Shown piece after piece: positions 21,545 to 32,600 of a stretch of 64,000 nucleotides of DNA. This DNA comes from Corynespora cassiicola (taxonomy: Eukaryota; Ascomycota; Dothideomycetes; Pleosporales; Corynesporascaceae), in NCBI GenBank assembly GCA_022059125.1, contig JAEUWY010000008.1:1364001-1428000 (forward strand), given 5' to 3'. The notes beneath the pieces were generated by a model. It made no database searches. It was given only the letters and a program-made list of their open reading frames with translations, and was not told the origin of the DNA. Numbering within the stretch: the stretch's first letter is position 1; each line of letters begins with the position of its first letter. The position numbers were made by a program, and so were the translations under genes.

Positions 21545-22533
21545 TCACGGCATCTCCACCGGCCTCGTTCCAACATGCGCATACTTAACCACCCCGCCAA
21601 CCTCCACCGGCTCCCTCCCCGCATGCAACTCCACAGGCCGCGAGTCCGCCGAGACCTCGTAGCCCGAAAACTGCTCTCCATATCCCTCCTCGTGTCCCTG
21701 ATCCTTTGGACTCACATACTCCCCTCCAGCACCAGCAGCGCCCCTCCTCTTCCTCCGCCAGCAAAAGAAGGCCACCGCCCCGGCTACCAGCACCGCGACG
21801 CCGACCCCCACGCCCACGCCAATGCCTATCGAGCTCGCCTTCACGCCGCCATCCGAATCTGATTCCGAAGTCTGGGGACTGGATGTCGAGGACGGCGTTG
21901 TGGACGATGGCGCGGTCATGGTGCCACTAGGAATTTCCAGCGAGTTCGTTGGCGTCGGTGTCGCAGAGCCGGTGGAGGAGGAGGAGGAGGAGGAAGTGCT
22001 GCTCGGCCCGCCGACCACGACCGTGGCGGTTAGGGATGGGAAGCCGAGGTCGTACTTCGTGACGGACTGGTCGCAGCAGTATGTCTGGCCGCAGCAGTAC
22101 CTATCGCCCTCGCAGCGCCAGACCACGTCGCCTTCTGTAGGATTGGCTATTGCTTTGCGTCAGCTGTGATACTTTTCTCTCCCGCAAGCCCATGGGGGGG
22201 TTTTATGGTAGAGGGAGAGGGTGATCAAAACGTACCGGCCAGGCAGATGGGCGCGCATTCCGGGCCCCAGTCCTTGCTCGTGCATGTCCCCCGAATGTAC
22301 ATGTTATTCGCGCTCACATCGCTGTCGTTTTTGTTCTGCGTGGGGAGGCAGAGGTTGTTGCTGGTGCAAAAGTAACCCAACTCGCAGCACGTGCTGACCT
22401 CGGCCAGTGGATTGCATGGCTGGTCGTTGGAAATGTTGCCCGCTGGTGTGTAGCAAAGGGCTGACGCTAGTCTTGGGAGGGCGGTCGCGAGGAGTAGAAA
22501 GCTTGTTAATGGCGCGGGGGATAGGCGTGCCAT
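21545..22533 (-). CDS. Cysteine-rich single-pass surface protein
   Basis: Exons 22533-22236 and 22134-21545 (101-nt intron) give 295 aa. I start at the ATG at 22533 because it opens a signal peptide (MARLSPAPLTSFLLLATALP); an upstream in-frame ATG at 22551 would add six polar residues. The ectodomain holds about 14 cysteines (PCNPLAEVSTCCELGYFC, CEGDRYCCGQTYCC), then a Ser/Thr-rich, probably O-glycosylated stalk, a membrane helix (GVGVGVGVAVLVAGAVAFF), a basic CWRRKRR stop-transfer and a 75-aa cytosolic tail. This architecture is common among ascomycete wall sensors and surface glycoproteins; ligand and role are unknown. A 13-base C run lies just past the stop (21510-21522). Confidence 0.85.
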
Positions 22534-23216
22534 TGTGCTGTCGCAGAGCACAGACGGAGAGGGGAAGAGAAGGAGGGCAACAGGCTATTGGCAAGGAGAA
22601 CGCGGTATATCATTGCCCGGATCTGCCGTTGCTAGTCGCGTTGATAATATTGCTAGTGACTTGGCCCCCAACGGGCGGCTGAGGCGTAATTTTGTTCAGC
22701 CTCAGACCACTTGCTCCATCGAATCAATGACCAGCTAGATGGAGAATCGGAATCTGAGACTGGCATCGTGCCTGTAAGCTGACTCCAAATGTTGTTTAGC
22801 TTGCCGTGTGAGTGGTCCGTTGCTACCCTGGAGGGCGACTTAGGTGGGCGGCGGTACATGGATTTTTTTAAGACGTGGTGCTAGACTCGATGTGGAACGC
22901 GCTGGATCGATTGTCGACATGCGGCTCCCATGCGGGGCAGGGTAGACGATCCTGCAAACCTCACTCTCAGGCAATGACACGACGATCGATAACTGCAAGC
23001 TGTATTTGAGGACTGTCCAAGGATAAATTTTATGAAGAGTTAAAATTTGAGGAAGTCAATCGTTAGCAAAGCTCTCTGTTGGTGGCACGAATATGTCGCT
23101 CTGAAACGGACGAGTTCGCGAGCCGAGGGAAGAACGTGAAAATCGTATAAGATTAAAGATATCCAGCTAGTCGACTATGTAATACAGTGGCTCTTCGCGA
23201 ATGATAATGGGTGTAC
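22534..23216. other. Intergenic, promoter of the surface protein
   Basis: Nothing recognised apart from presumed 5' sequence of the gene at 22533 and 3' sequence of the NUFIP1-like gene. Short frames here have no family likeness. Confidence 0.4.
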
Positions 23217-24866
23217 CTATCCTAGGAATCCATTGCGGCCGAGGAATTTAATGGCATCCAGTGCCAGTCTATCTGCTTTCTCCAGTTCTTGTTCCACCAG
23301 CTTCTCGTATAGTCCTTTCCGTTTCGTCTGCGCATCCCTCGGTGGATGTGCATACTTGCAGCGTTTGCCAAACTTGCACTTGCCAGTCTCTATCCATTGG
23401 TTACATGGATTCTTGGGCATCTCTTTCACCGGCTTAGGGGCTGGTGGAGGTGCTTTTATTGCGGCGGGTGGCTTTTTCGAAGACTGCATTTCAGGGGGTG
23501 CATCGCTATCCTCTGCATCCGAGTCCGAGCCTGACTCGTTGGAAGATTCTTCTGAGCTGGAAACCACTGAAGATACTTCGTCAAGCTCAGAACTTTGATC
23601 CTCATCCGACTCTGTGTCGCTGGCGTATCCAAGGCCAAGATCGACGGCTTGGTGTTTTTCCTTGATAGGCTGCGAAGACGCTTCGGCCTTTGTCGCCATG
23701 TTTTCGTGAACTTTCCTCCTCAGTTCCTCCAGCTTCTCCTTGCGTTTTGCAGAGAGAGCGTCGCGTTCTTCTGTGCTTATGGAGGCAGGCGCGGTGTTCT
23801 CGGGTTTCTTCTTCCCCGAAACTTTTCTGAGAAACTCCAGCTCTGCTGCACGCCTTTCAGCGTTCTCTTTTTGCTTTTCTTCGATCCTTTTCCGAGTCGG
23901 AAAGCATTTTCTCCTATCCTTAATCCACGCTGCCATTTCAGCTGGAGTCTGCAAAGAAATGCTCTCCCCGTCATGATCAAATACGATGCCTTTGCCCGTA
24001 AATTTCTTTGCGAACAATGCCTCTTCATCGACATCCTCAAGGCCATCACTCAATCCCTCATCATCATCCTCCACTCGTCGAATGAGACCCAGGTTCGGTT
24101 TTTTGAAGTTCTGACGGCTATGGGTGGTCGTGGACGAAATTGAAGGCTGGGGCGTTGACGGCAACGCAAAACCAAAGCTGGGAACCGGTGGAGGCGGTGC
24201 GGCTTTGGCTTTGGGTGGCTTCTGCTTGGCTTGGGCGTTATCGGAAGGTTGGTTGTGGTGCGTAATGTGCTTGTTGGGGCCACGATCGTTCCACTTCCGC
24301 TTCTTTCCCGCTTGCTGCGGCGGAGATTGGTGTGTTTGATACTGCGAAGACTGGGTGTTCTGAGTGGCAGCATCTACCTCTGACATCTGATTCGCGAACG
24401 TAACCATATTCTGCATCCCGGCTGGTGTAGACATGTATGCCATGGCTTGGGCAAACGCCATTGGATCGACCGACGACTGTGTCTGCGGACTCGCTTGCTG
24501 GCCTCCAAAGTTCAGGTTCACGTGGGTGCCAGGGGGGTATGAAGGAGCTGGAGACTGGCTGGAGTGATGTGGCTGTGTGTTTCTAGGGCCTTTGGAGGAA
24601 TTTTGCTGAAAGTGAGGCCCCTTGCCGTGATTTGAGCCTCCTCTTCCACCCCTAGAGTTGTCTGAGCGTGCATCGCCGTGTCCGAACCCGCCTCGTTGGC
24701 CCCCGCCCCGACTTCTTCCCCCTCTTCCCGACCACCCTCTTCCACGGCCTCTATCGCCTCTGCCACTATTCTGTCCCCCGCGCTGGCTCGCGTATTGATC
24801 TGGCGCATCGTTCGTGGCAGCTTTGGACGGCGGCGGAGGTGGAGGCGGGAACTTGAAACCGGTCAT
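23217..24866 (-). CDS. NUFIP1-like protein with CCCH zinc finger
   Basis: A single 549-aa exon. The N-terminus is short and proline-rich, then an RGG-type glycine/arginine region (about 30-90) and a Q/P-rich linker. At about 300-330 lies SLQTPAEMAAWIKDRRKCFP, the conserved NUFIP1 motif that binds the Snu13/15.5K-type box C/D snoRNP assembly machinery. Next come a charged coiled-coil segment and an acidic serine run, and near the C-terminus a canonical C-x8-C-x5-C-x3-H finger (CNQWIETGKCKFGKRCKYAH). The expected role is nuclear, in snoRNP assembly with RNA binding. It shares a 327-bp divergent promoter with RPC25, fitting coordinated RNA-machinery expression. The start gives MTGFKFPPPPPPP, typical of fungal orthologues. 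Confidence 0.85.
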   Translation of the reverse strand: MTGFKFPPPPPPPSKAATNDAPDQYASQRGGQNSGRGDRGRGRGWSGRGGRSRGGGQRGGFGHGDARSDNSRGGRGGSNHGKGPHFQQNSSKGPRNTQPHHSSQSPAPSYPPGTHVNLNFGGQQASPQTQSSVDPMAFAQAMAYMSTPAGMQNMVTFANQMSEVDAATQNTQSSQYQTHQSPPQQAGKKRKWNDRGPNKHITHHNQPSDNAQAKQKPPKAKAAPPPPVPSFGFALPSTPQPSISSTTTHSRQNFKKPNLGLIRRVEDDDEGLSDGLEDVDEEALFAKKFTGKGIVFDHDGESISLQTPAEMAAWIKDRRKCFPTRKRIEEKQKENAERRAAELEFLRKVSGKKKPENTAPASISTEERDALSAKRKEKLEELRRKVHENMATKAEASSQPIKEKHQAVDLGLGYASDTESDEDQSSELDEVSSVVSSSEESSNESGSDSDAEDSDAPPEMQSSKKPPAAIKAPPPAPKPVKEMPKNPCNQWIETGKCKFGKRCKYAHPPRDAQTKRKGLYEKLVEQELEKADRLALDAIKFLGRNGFLG

Positions 24867-25193
24867 GTTGAGTTGGTATGTCTTTTTAGCGATGGGTTTT
24901 CATAAGGCGCATGATCAGTATATCTTGGCCTATCATTAGAAAACACCCCGATCAAAAGATGGGTCGAAAAGCGCGATGTGAGGTGAGGTAAAGGTAAGAG
25001 GTGCCAGAGCTTCGAAAATTAGGTCGCGTCTTATCGATAAGGAACTAGCGCGACCGAGGCACCAATAACCTCCGTCATTCTCAACGCCCTCAGGACTTTT
25101 TCGCTTTCGCGCGCCATGTCCCGGTAGCACGACACACGCTCTAACCCTTCTATTCACACTGAAAAAGAGCATGAAGGCTCTGTTTCTGCCATC
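24867..25193. promoter_or_regulatory. Divergent promoter NUFIP1-like / RPC25
   Basis: The 327 bp between the two start codons contains no TATA consensus that I can defend. Both products serve RNA synthesis or processing, so joint control is plausible. Confidence 0.4.
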
Positions 25194-25932
25194 ATGTTCA
25201 TTCTTGTACGTCTCGACGCGACCCCGCATCGGAGCATGTGACTAACAAAATCGCAGTCAACAATCCAGGACTTGATCCAGATTGAGCCGCCAGACTTTGC
25301 CAGGCCCAGTGCGCAAGCCATAAAAGATGCAATCAACGCAAAATATTCAAACAAGATCATTCAGAAGGTTGGGCTTTGTTTGTGCATGTGGGATCTCTTA
25401 GAGGCGTCTGAGGGGCTCATAGGTCACGGGACAGGCCTCGTCAACGTCAATGGTAGGAGGCATTAGACATTTGTGCGGCTCCTAGCTGATGTTTCCAGTC
25501 GAATTTCGCATGGTAGTATTCCGCCCATTCCGTGGAGAGATTCTTTACGGGCGCATTCGCTCGTCCAATGAAGCCGGCATCATCATCGACCTGGACTTCA
25601 CCCAAGAGGTGTTTGTGCCTTACCAGAACCTTCCAGAAAACAGCACGTTCTCGGCAGCGGAGAATGTGTGGATCTGGAATACCGACGGTTCGGAGCTATT
25701 CTTTGACAACAAAGAGCCTGTCCTCTTCCGGGTTGAAACGGAGGAGTGGATCGACCAGAAGCCAACGGTGGAGAAAAAGGACGAGCAAGGAAACGTGATC
25801 CATGAAAGGGACACGGCCTGGAGAGTGATTGGATCCATGAGTCAGGCCGGGTTAGGCCCGACACTGTGGTGGAACGAGCAGGAAGGAGACGAGGAAGAGG
25901 GCGACGTCGGCATGGAAGGTGCCGAAGAGTAG
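25194..25932 (+). CDS. RPC25: RNA polymerase III subunit Rpc25 (RPC8)
   Basis: Exons 25194-25205, 25257-25452 and 25499-25932 give 213 aa; the first coding exon is only four codons (MFIL). Splicing restores the family start MFILSTIQDLIQIEPPDF. The N-terminal SHS2-type domain (about 1-80) carries AINAKYSNKIIQKVGLCLCM, and the C-terminal OB/S1 domain holds FRPFRGEILYGRIRSSN and VFVPYQNLPENSTF. With Rpc17 it forms the stalk of RNA polymerase III, which binds emerging RNA and helps initiation. Length matches yeast and fungal orthologues. The C-terminus ends in an acidic tail. Intron phases and lengths (51 and 46 nt) are ordinary. Confidence 0.93.
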
Positions 25933-26265
25933 ACGGCTTGTCACGAAATGCATGGTCGGCGTATGGGATCAGTTGGGACTGGCATTTGGCATATCACTAT
26001 TATACCACGTCAAGGGTGACTTCTAAGCTTCGGCTTTGAGATGGTCTGAGTCATTTGTTTGTTTGTTTTTTCAAGTTACTCTTGTCGGCCAGCTTTGCTC
26101 GAGTCTGGTAAAGACTAAAATTAGAAATGGACGTTTACTAAAAAGCGACTGGGGGTGCCATCAGAAGTAGACTTGCTGGCTGGCAACTTGAAATGGGAGC
26201 GGCTGAATCGCCATTCGGGGAAATGTGACGGAGATGAGGATAGGCATCCGCCCTGTCTTGCTCGT
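25933..26265. other. 3' intergenic between RPC25 and the mini-cupin
   Basis: Convergent 3' ends. T-rich stretch around 26055-26075 may act in transcript ending. No gene seen. Confidence 0.35.
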
Positions 26266-26600
26266 TCACTCTCCAATCACATACGTGCACCCTTCGCTGC
26301 CAATCCAGACCTCGTGGTGGCGTTTGGCGTCGACATCGAGCCTCGCGCCTGGGCCGAACGTCTCCTTTTGGGGCTCCTCGTCCTTTGGGTAGGAGATGGT
26401 TAGCGAGCCATCGAGGATGAGATGAGTGGTCAGGCCGTTGTGGGTATGCGGCGGATAGTAGGCGTTCCTGTGGCTCAGTAAGCCCTCGTGTCGGCGGCCA
26501 GAGCCAGGGAGGAGGCGTACGGGCCGTCCGTCCAGGTGAAGACGTGCTTGAAGCCCCAGGAGCGGACCTCGCTCTCGGCGTCTCTGCGCGACTTTGTCAT
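26266..26600 (-). CDS. Single-domain mini-cupin
   Basis: Exons 26600-26521 and 26467-26266 (53-nt intron, phase 2) give 93 aa: an N-terminal helix (MTKSRRDAESEVRSWGF), then the cupin barrel with metal-ligand motif YYPPHTHNGLTTHLILDG and the second motif around GARLDVDAKRHHEVWIG. The two His of PHTHN and the H of the second motif could bind metal. Without the splice the first motif is out of frame with the start. Small cupins of this type occur widely in fungi and bacteria; substrate unknown. Opposite strand and divergent to PLC. Confidence 0.75.
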
Positions 26601-27418
26601 TGCAGTGGATGCTGTGGTCAGGCGATGAAACAGGTGCCACGTCTGAGGCGGCAACGAGGCTGCTGGGGCATAGTATGGTGCGGAGCGCGGGAGGTCTAGC
26701 AGCGCATGACGGGCCACCGTTGACGCCAGACGCCAGACGACCGACGCCAGACCCTGTGACGTCGTGGCTTGGCGGGCTAGCGGCCGTGGATAGCTGGGTA
26801 GCTCGTGGGGAGCGGAGCAGCCCAGCCCATGGGCGACGACGCGCCGCGCCCTCTCAGCATCCAAGTCACGGCCCAAGCAACGCTCGACGGCCGATGTAGC
26901 CGGTCGACGCAGTGCCCGCCCCGCCTGGGGCTCTGCAGTCGTGCCGCTGGCGCGGTCAATGGCCGATCAAACAGGCTGGCCGCGCGCCAAGCCGTAGCAA
27001 ACTGGCCTCAGCCTTGCAGCTGCCCACGGCGCCCACCACGGCCTGTGGCTTCCACGCTTCTTCCCTCGTGCCGTGCCCCCGCCTCTGCCAGACCTGCTTC
27101 CTTTTGACTCCTCCTCGTCCGGTGTGACTTCGTGTTACGGCTGACGCTCCAATACCCCCAGTCAGGTGAGAATTGGCCCCAGTCCCGCCTGGCTTCCCTT
27201 TCCGATCTGTTGCTTACCACGTTTGCTGCTGTGCAGTGCCGACATAAGCAGAGCTGAGCTTGCGCCAACACAGCAGCAAAGCTTCGCCCGTACGCCATAT
27301 ACAACCCCGATCTACCTCTTCTGCACCATTTCCCAGCTTTGTTGGCCCTCTTTTGTGGCTCTTTTTCCTACTCTCGTTGCACCTCCCCACGACCCCGCCC
27401 TCCTCGCCCGCCGGCACA
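26601..27418. promoter_or_regulatory. Divergent promoter mini-cupin / PLC1, with PLC1 leader
   Basis: GC-rich 818-bp interval. CT-rich sequence from about 27300 to 27415 directly before the ATG is typical of fungal leaders near the transcription start. Several overlapping open frames on both strands have no family likeness. Confidence 0.45.
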
Positions 27419-29680
27419 ATGGCCGCCCCGAAATCCAAGGATCACAAAATCGGCGCACCCAAGCTCGACGAGCCGCAGCTCCAGGCTGGCGGAGGCACTG
27501 CCTCTGCCACCTCCAAGGCCAGGACCGTCGACACCCTCTCGCCGCTCCTCACCAAGTACCTCAAGGCCCTCTACGAAGAAGTCGATAAGCAGTACAAGCT
27601 CCAGAGCAACGAAGGCCTCGCAAAATGGCTCGCTGAAGAGCAGGAGGCCGCTGCAGCCGACGCTCAGATCCTGCAAAACGGCTCCTTCTCCCATTTTGCC
27701 GAATACTTCCTCTCTGGCTCTGGAAATGTCATGAAAATCTTGCCTCCGGTCGACGAGTCGTACCCCATCTCCAACTACTTCATCTCGTCGAGCCACAACA
27801 CCTATCTCACGGGCAACCAGCTTTACAGCGACTCGAGCGTGGGTGCCTACAAGAATGTGTTGCTACGTGGGTGTCGCTGTGTCGAGATTGACGTGTGGGA
27901 TGGCGAGCCACCTTCAAGCTCCAGTTCCAGCTCTGATGAGGAGGCCGCGCCTGCTTCGACCGCCCCGAAGCCCAAGAAGGACAAGGAAGGCTTGAGCCTG
28001 CGGAAGAGACTTGAGCTCCGCTTTGGAAGAAAAGGATCGCCTCCGGCTGAAGACAAGTCCGACCCCCCGCCCCCGCCAAAGGCTGATGAGAATCGCATTG
28101 AGCCATGGAGGTCCAATACTTTCCGCGCTGAGCCCAGAGTGCTGCATGGATATACCTTGACTAAAGACATGCCCTTTCGCGACGTGTGCGAGACCATTCG
28201 CGACTATGCCTTTGTCAACTCGAACCTTCCTTTGATTGTCAGTCTCGAGGTTCACGCGAGCCCAGAGCAGCAGGAAATCATGGTAGAGATTATGCAACAG
28301 TACTGGAGGGGAATGCTTGTCGACATTCCACTGGATCCTTCCAAGCCGTTAGAGGAGACTGAACTTCCTACCTTGAAGGAGCTAGAAGGAAAGATTCTGG
28401 TCAAGGTCAAACGTGTAGCAAAGCCTGCAGTCGAGGCCAAGCCGACTACTCTGCAAGCACCAGCGGAACTGGAGAGACAGCCCACCGCAGATACCGTGGA
28501 GAGTAACGAGTCAGACGATCCTGAGAAGCCTCCAGCCCCGAAGCCTAAGATCATCGAGGCTTTGACCAAGCTTGGTGTGTACTTTGGCGGGTATTCGTTC
28601 AAGGGCTTGGACCAACCTGAGGCAAAGATACCTACCCATGTCTTCTCCATCTCTGAGAAAGCCTTGATGGAAATTCACGAGACTGACCCCGCTGCCTTGT
28701 TCAATCACAATAAGCACTACTTCGTGCGCGCGTATCCCAAAGGCATGCGCATCAACTCTTCCAATCTCAACCCTTCCATTTTCTGGAGAGCCGGCGTTCA
28801 GATCGTCGCGTTGAACTGGCAGCGATGGGACGGCGGCATGATGCAGAATGAAGGCATGTTCGCAGGCACTGCCGGATGGGTCCTTAAGCCAGAAGGATAC
28901 CGGAGCACACACCAAGAGACCACTCAAAAGACGGCTGTCCATCGACACAACCTCGACCTCAGCATTGAGTTTCTCGCTGGACAAAATCTGCCTTTGCCTC
29001 CAGAAGAAGATGATCCGGCCGACTTCAAGCCTTATGTCAAAGTGGAGCTCCACGTCGAGAAGCCAGAAGAGCGCGATGGTGAACCTATTCCCGGAGGAGG
29101 CCAGAGCAACAAGGGCGACTTCAAAAAGAAGACCAAGACCCAGCGCACACCAGATCCCGATTTCGGCCGAGAAGTGATCAAGTTTGAGGGGATCCACGGC
29201 GTCACAGAAGAGTTGACATTTGTCAGGTATGTTTTTCCGTTCATTATCTGTCGTAATATGCATCGACACCGATCGTCCCGGTGTGACACCAAACCGGTAT
29301 AGCTGAATACCGAGTCCACGGTAGCACAACTCTAGGATCGGAACGTCATGCTTGCCTAGTATCCCTTGTCCAATGCCGTTATTCCCGCCTGAGGATGCGA
29401 AAAATCGTTTTCTCATCTTTCCATGTTACCATTCTCAGCCGCTCAAGCTCCACCTGCTTTGCTCCTTGCACGCTAGTGCTCTACTCTTGACCAAATGCTA
29501 ATCTCATTACACAGATTCAAGATCATGGACGACGAGCGTCTGTCTGATGATCTTGCGGCTTGGGCCTGTTTCCGTCTTGACAGACTGCAGCCTGGCATTC
29601 GCATGCTGCACCTCTACGACTCAAATGGCGTGGTGACCAAGGGAGTGCTTTTGGTCCGCATCAGGAAGACCGTATGTTGA
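27419..29680 (+). CDS. PLC1: Phosphoinositide-specific phospholipase C (delta type)
   Basis: Exons 27419-29226 and 29515-29680 (288-nt intron) give 657 aa. The start at 27419 has a CACAATGGC context; an in-frame ATG-less upstream extension is ignored. An EF-hand-like helical region (30-100) precedes the X box with catalytic-His motif SSSHNTYLTGNQL, a low-complexity acidic/serine insert, HGYTLTKDMPFRDVC, and, after a linker rich in prolines and acid residues, the Y box (VRAYPKGMRINSSNLNP, FWRAGVQIVALNWQRWDGGM). A C2 domain follows (SIEFLAGQNLPLPPEEDD...). It hydrolyses PIP2 to IP3 and diacylglycerol at membranes. The end is uncertain: GTATGT at the stop codon could be a donor to an acceptor at 29858, adding about 55 residues. 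Confidence 0.93.
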
Positions 29681-32600
29681 AGTGCATTGAGCGTGTGGTT
29701 CAATGGGTAGCTCCGTGTACACAGACTCCCAGGGGGCAGCTCACTCGATCATCTTTACTCTACCATTGACCGGCACCTCGATTCCACCCACTGGCAGCTC
29801 GTGGCAGGGGTGCGATCAGGTTATCCCCATTGAGCCCATTGCTAATCCTTGACGCAGTACTATCCCCTCACGTTGTCTCGTAGTGGGAGTCGACTGGTGC
29901 GCGGTCCCCGCCTCGAGCACTTGCCTGAATACAAGATAGCAAATGGAAACGTGCATAGGAAGCTTTCCCTGCGCCAGGGGCCTCAGAGCCCACCCCGTAC
30001 GCGCTTGCGCGGGTTCAGTAGTGCCAGGTAGCGGAGCACTAAAGAGAAAAAGAGTTAATTACTTGAGGTTTCTTCTTTGAGACTGTCTTATCTTCCCTGT
30101 ACACCTAGACTTGAGCTAGCCCCTATGGCGACTCGACCAGCTTTATGATATCCACCTATTGATTTCTAATCTTGTGCGTTGATGAGGCGGTGTGTGAATC
30201 GTTGGTGATGTTGTGCTGGGGTGGGTGCAGGGGTTAGAGAGGATGATCGGCATATGCGCTCGTAGTGGTTTCCTTTAATGACGAGTATGCTTGGTCTTGA
30301 GGATACGATTGGAACAGCTGGTTGAAGCTTTGATGATGGTAAAGTGGTAGTCTGTTCACGAATGATTCCAGCTATTGCCAGATCAGCCACTTAAGAATTC
30401 CTTTCATCAGAATGGCAATTGTCAGTTCATTGCCACTCCCACTCCTCCACTACACCGCCAGCGCAAACCACAGACCAGCCAAAAAGTTCACACATGGAGC
30501 CACGCACAACTACACCTCCAGGGCGCACAGATTGCATGGAGCGTGCACCACGTCGGACGAGCAAGTCATGTGCAGCCACGAGTTTCCAGTCGCCACACGC
30601 GTTGAACGGCGCGTGTGTGATGGGAGGTCTTCGGTTCCGGATGTTGGGATGAGAGGTAGAGGATGGTTGGGTGGGCTGGTGTGTTACCGGGAGATATGAG
30701 TACTATAAGAGGATGGGTTGATGGGATACAGAGGGGTGGTGGTCAGTGTGAAGTGAATGCTTGCTGCATATATGATTTGGTGCTTCGATGGTGCGTCTGC
30801 GGTCTGGGGTGCAGGCTTTTTGCTGTGATTTGGCATGAGTTGCATGTGAGCTGTAAGCGCTGGGGAGGTGAATGGTGGGGGTGGGCTTTGGGTGTGACGG
30901 TCGGGTTGGGACTGTTTGAGTGGTGGTCAGGAGGTTGTCATGGGCGTTGGCAATGTGCTCAAGGGGGGTTAGAGATAGATGTGAACGCAGTGGAGGCCCA
31001 GAGGTTTATTTGTCGGACCATACTTCGGGAGAGGTTTTGGTTGTTCGATGTCACTGTGGAACTTCGCGAAAGGATATCCCGAAACCTGCACTCTTTTTTG
31101 TGTAGCACTTCCATATCTGGAGAATTTTGGCGCAGATGATAATTGCCGATTGTCCCTGTACGGACTAATGCGTCTCCGGTGCTATAACAGACATTTTGTT
31201 GGGTCATTGAGTAGTTAATTGTGGGTCTGGGCTTTTGGGATCTTTCAGGCAGTTTGTTCAGACTCTGTCATCCAGAATTGGCCTTGCCCCTTCTTGCTAC
31301 TGAAGGGTTCACGGAAAGGGCGAAAATCGCCGAATCTCAGTAACAGCTACGATTCGCGAGTCCTGTCGTGAAACACATAGTGGCACTGCTTGTGCAGCGA
31401 GATGCAGCCAGCCTGCCGGTTCATGGTCTGGAATCCTATGGCTGAGCCTCTGCATGCATGAAAAAATGATTCGCATATATAGTCCTTCTCCATATGGACA
31501 CAGGGGTGACGTGACTTGGCTGTTGGAGTACAGATGTAGGGTCATCCGGAATGTAGGAATAAGGTCAGTCTATAGAACTGCTTCCTATGCTTCAGGCCAA
31601 GAGTTTTGGACAGATAGCTGCTTTCTCCTTCACCGGGACATGATCAAGACGTCTTTTTGACGGAAAAATACGGAATCATGGGAGGCTTATCATCAATGAT
31701 ATGGTAGATCGATTTGTACAACAATAACAATAAACTCGATGAAGAGCACTTCATATCTGCGACCACCGTGGTACAACGCAATCCAATCAACGTATCACCC
31801 AAATCTACACATTGTTTGAGATAACCTGCTGGTAACTGCATTTTTTGAAGATTTTTTAATGAAAACTTTAGGCGTACAAAAACAACAACTCTATCATAGA
31901 ACTTTTTTAAGGTGCTACTTTGCCAATTCTAGTAATGAAGATGCCTTCGCTCTTGACTAGCACGTGCCACGATACACGATTTGAGTAAACCTGAGCATAT
32001 TTCAGGTCAAATAATTTTATCAACCGCAATGATGCTTACATTCGGGCAACAGGAACCAGGTAGCCATCTGAGCTACGATCCTGGTAACGCGTGTGTTGTG
32101 AAACCCGGTCTTGGGCAGCAAGGCCATTTGAAATGATCTTCACTGATAATTACATGCTTCCCATCACATTGCTTTAATTACAGAGGCATTTATAATTGCC
32201 TACTTGGCACTATCGTGTCTAGCGACGTGCGTTGACGATGTACGTGTTGTTGCTATGTTGAAGGAAATGACTGCTATTGGATATGCTCCGCATTGCCACC
32301 CGATACTACGGAGTCGAACGAGGAATCGGATCTTGTCACACCCAATTCACGGCTTGCCGGTATCCCTGAAATTGGTTATGTGTGCCGATATCGGCAATAC
32401 AGTATGAGCATAACGGGATGTCTGTAGCCTCCGAGACTGCCCGCTCCGTCGCACCTGTCACATTACAAGAAGATATCTCCGGGTAATTGTAGGGCAAACA
32501 TTCGTTTTAGCCGTACATGTAATCGATGTGTACGGTCTGATAAAGAAATCACAGGTCATAGGACTATTCCACCCAGCCAAGAGGTGTTGTGCAACAGGCC

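Noticed and set aside
24050..24808. Minus-strand frames alternate to the NUFIP1-like protein
   Set aside because: They are frame shadows of the low-complexity N-terminal half; the 549-aa frame has the NUFIP1 and CCCH motifs.
26475..26876. Longer N-terminus for the mini-cupin (frame from 26876)
   Set aside because: The MTKSRRDAE start at 26600 plus the 53-nt splice gives a compact family-like protein; the extra part looks like untranslated GC-rich sequence.
28511..29416. 301-codon minus-strand frame inside PLC
   Set aside because: Antisense to the PLC Y box and C2 exon, without family likeness.
32056..32084. tRNA-like box A word (TAGCTCAGATGG on the minus strand) in a hairpin
   Set aside because: A GGTTC word follows only six bases later, so no anticodon arm fits; it is only a short bulged stem.
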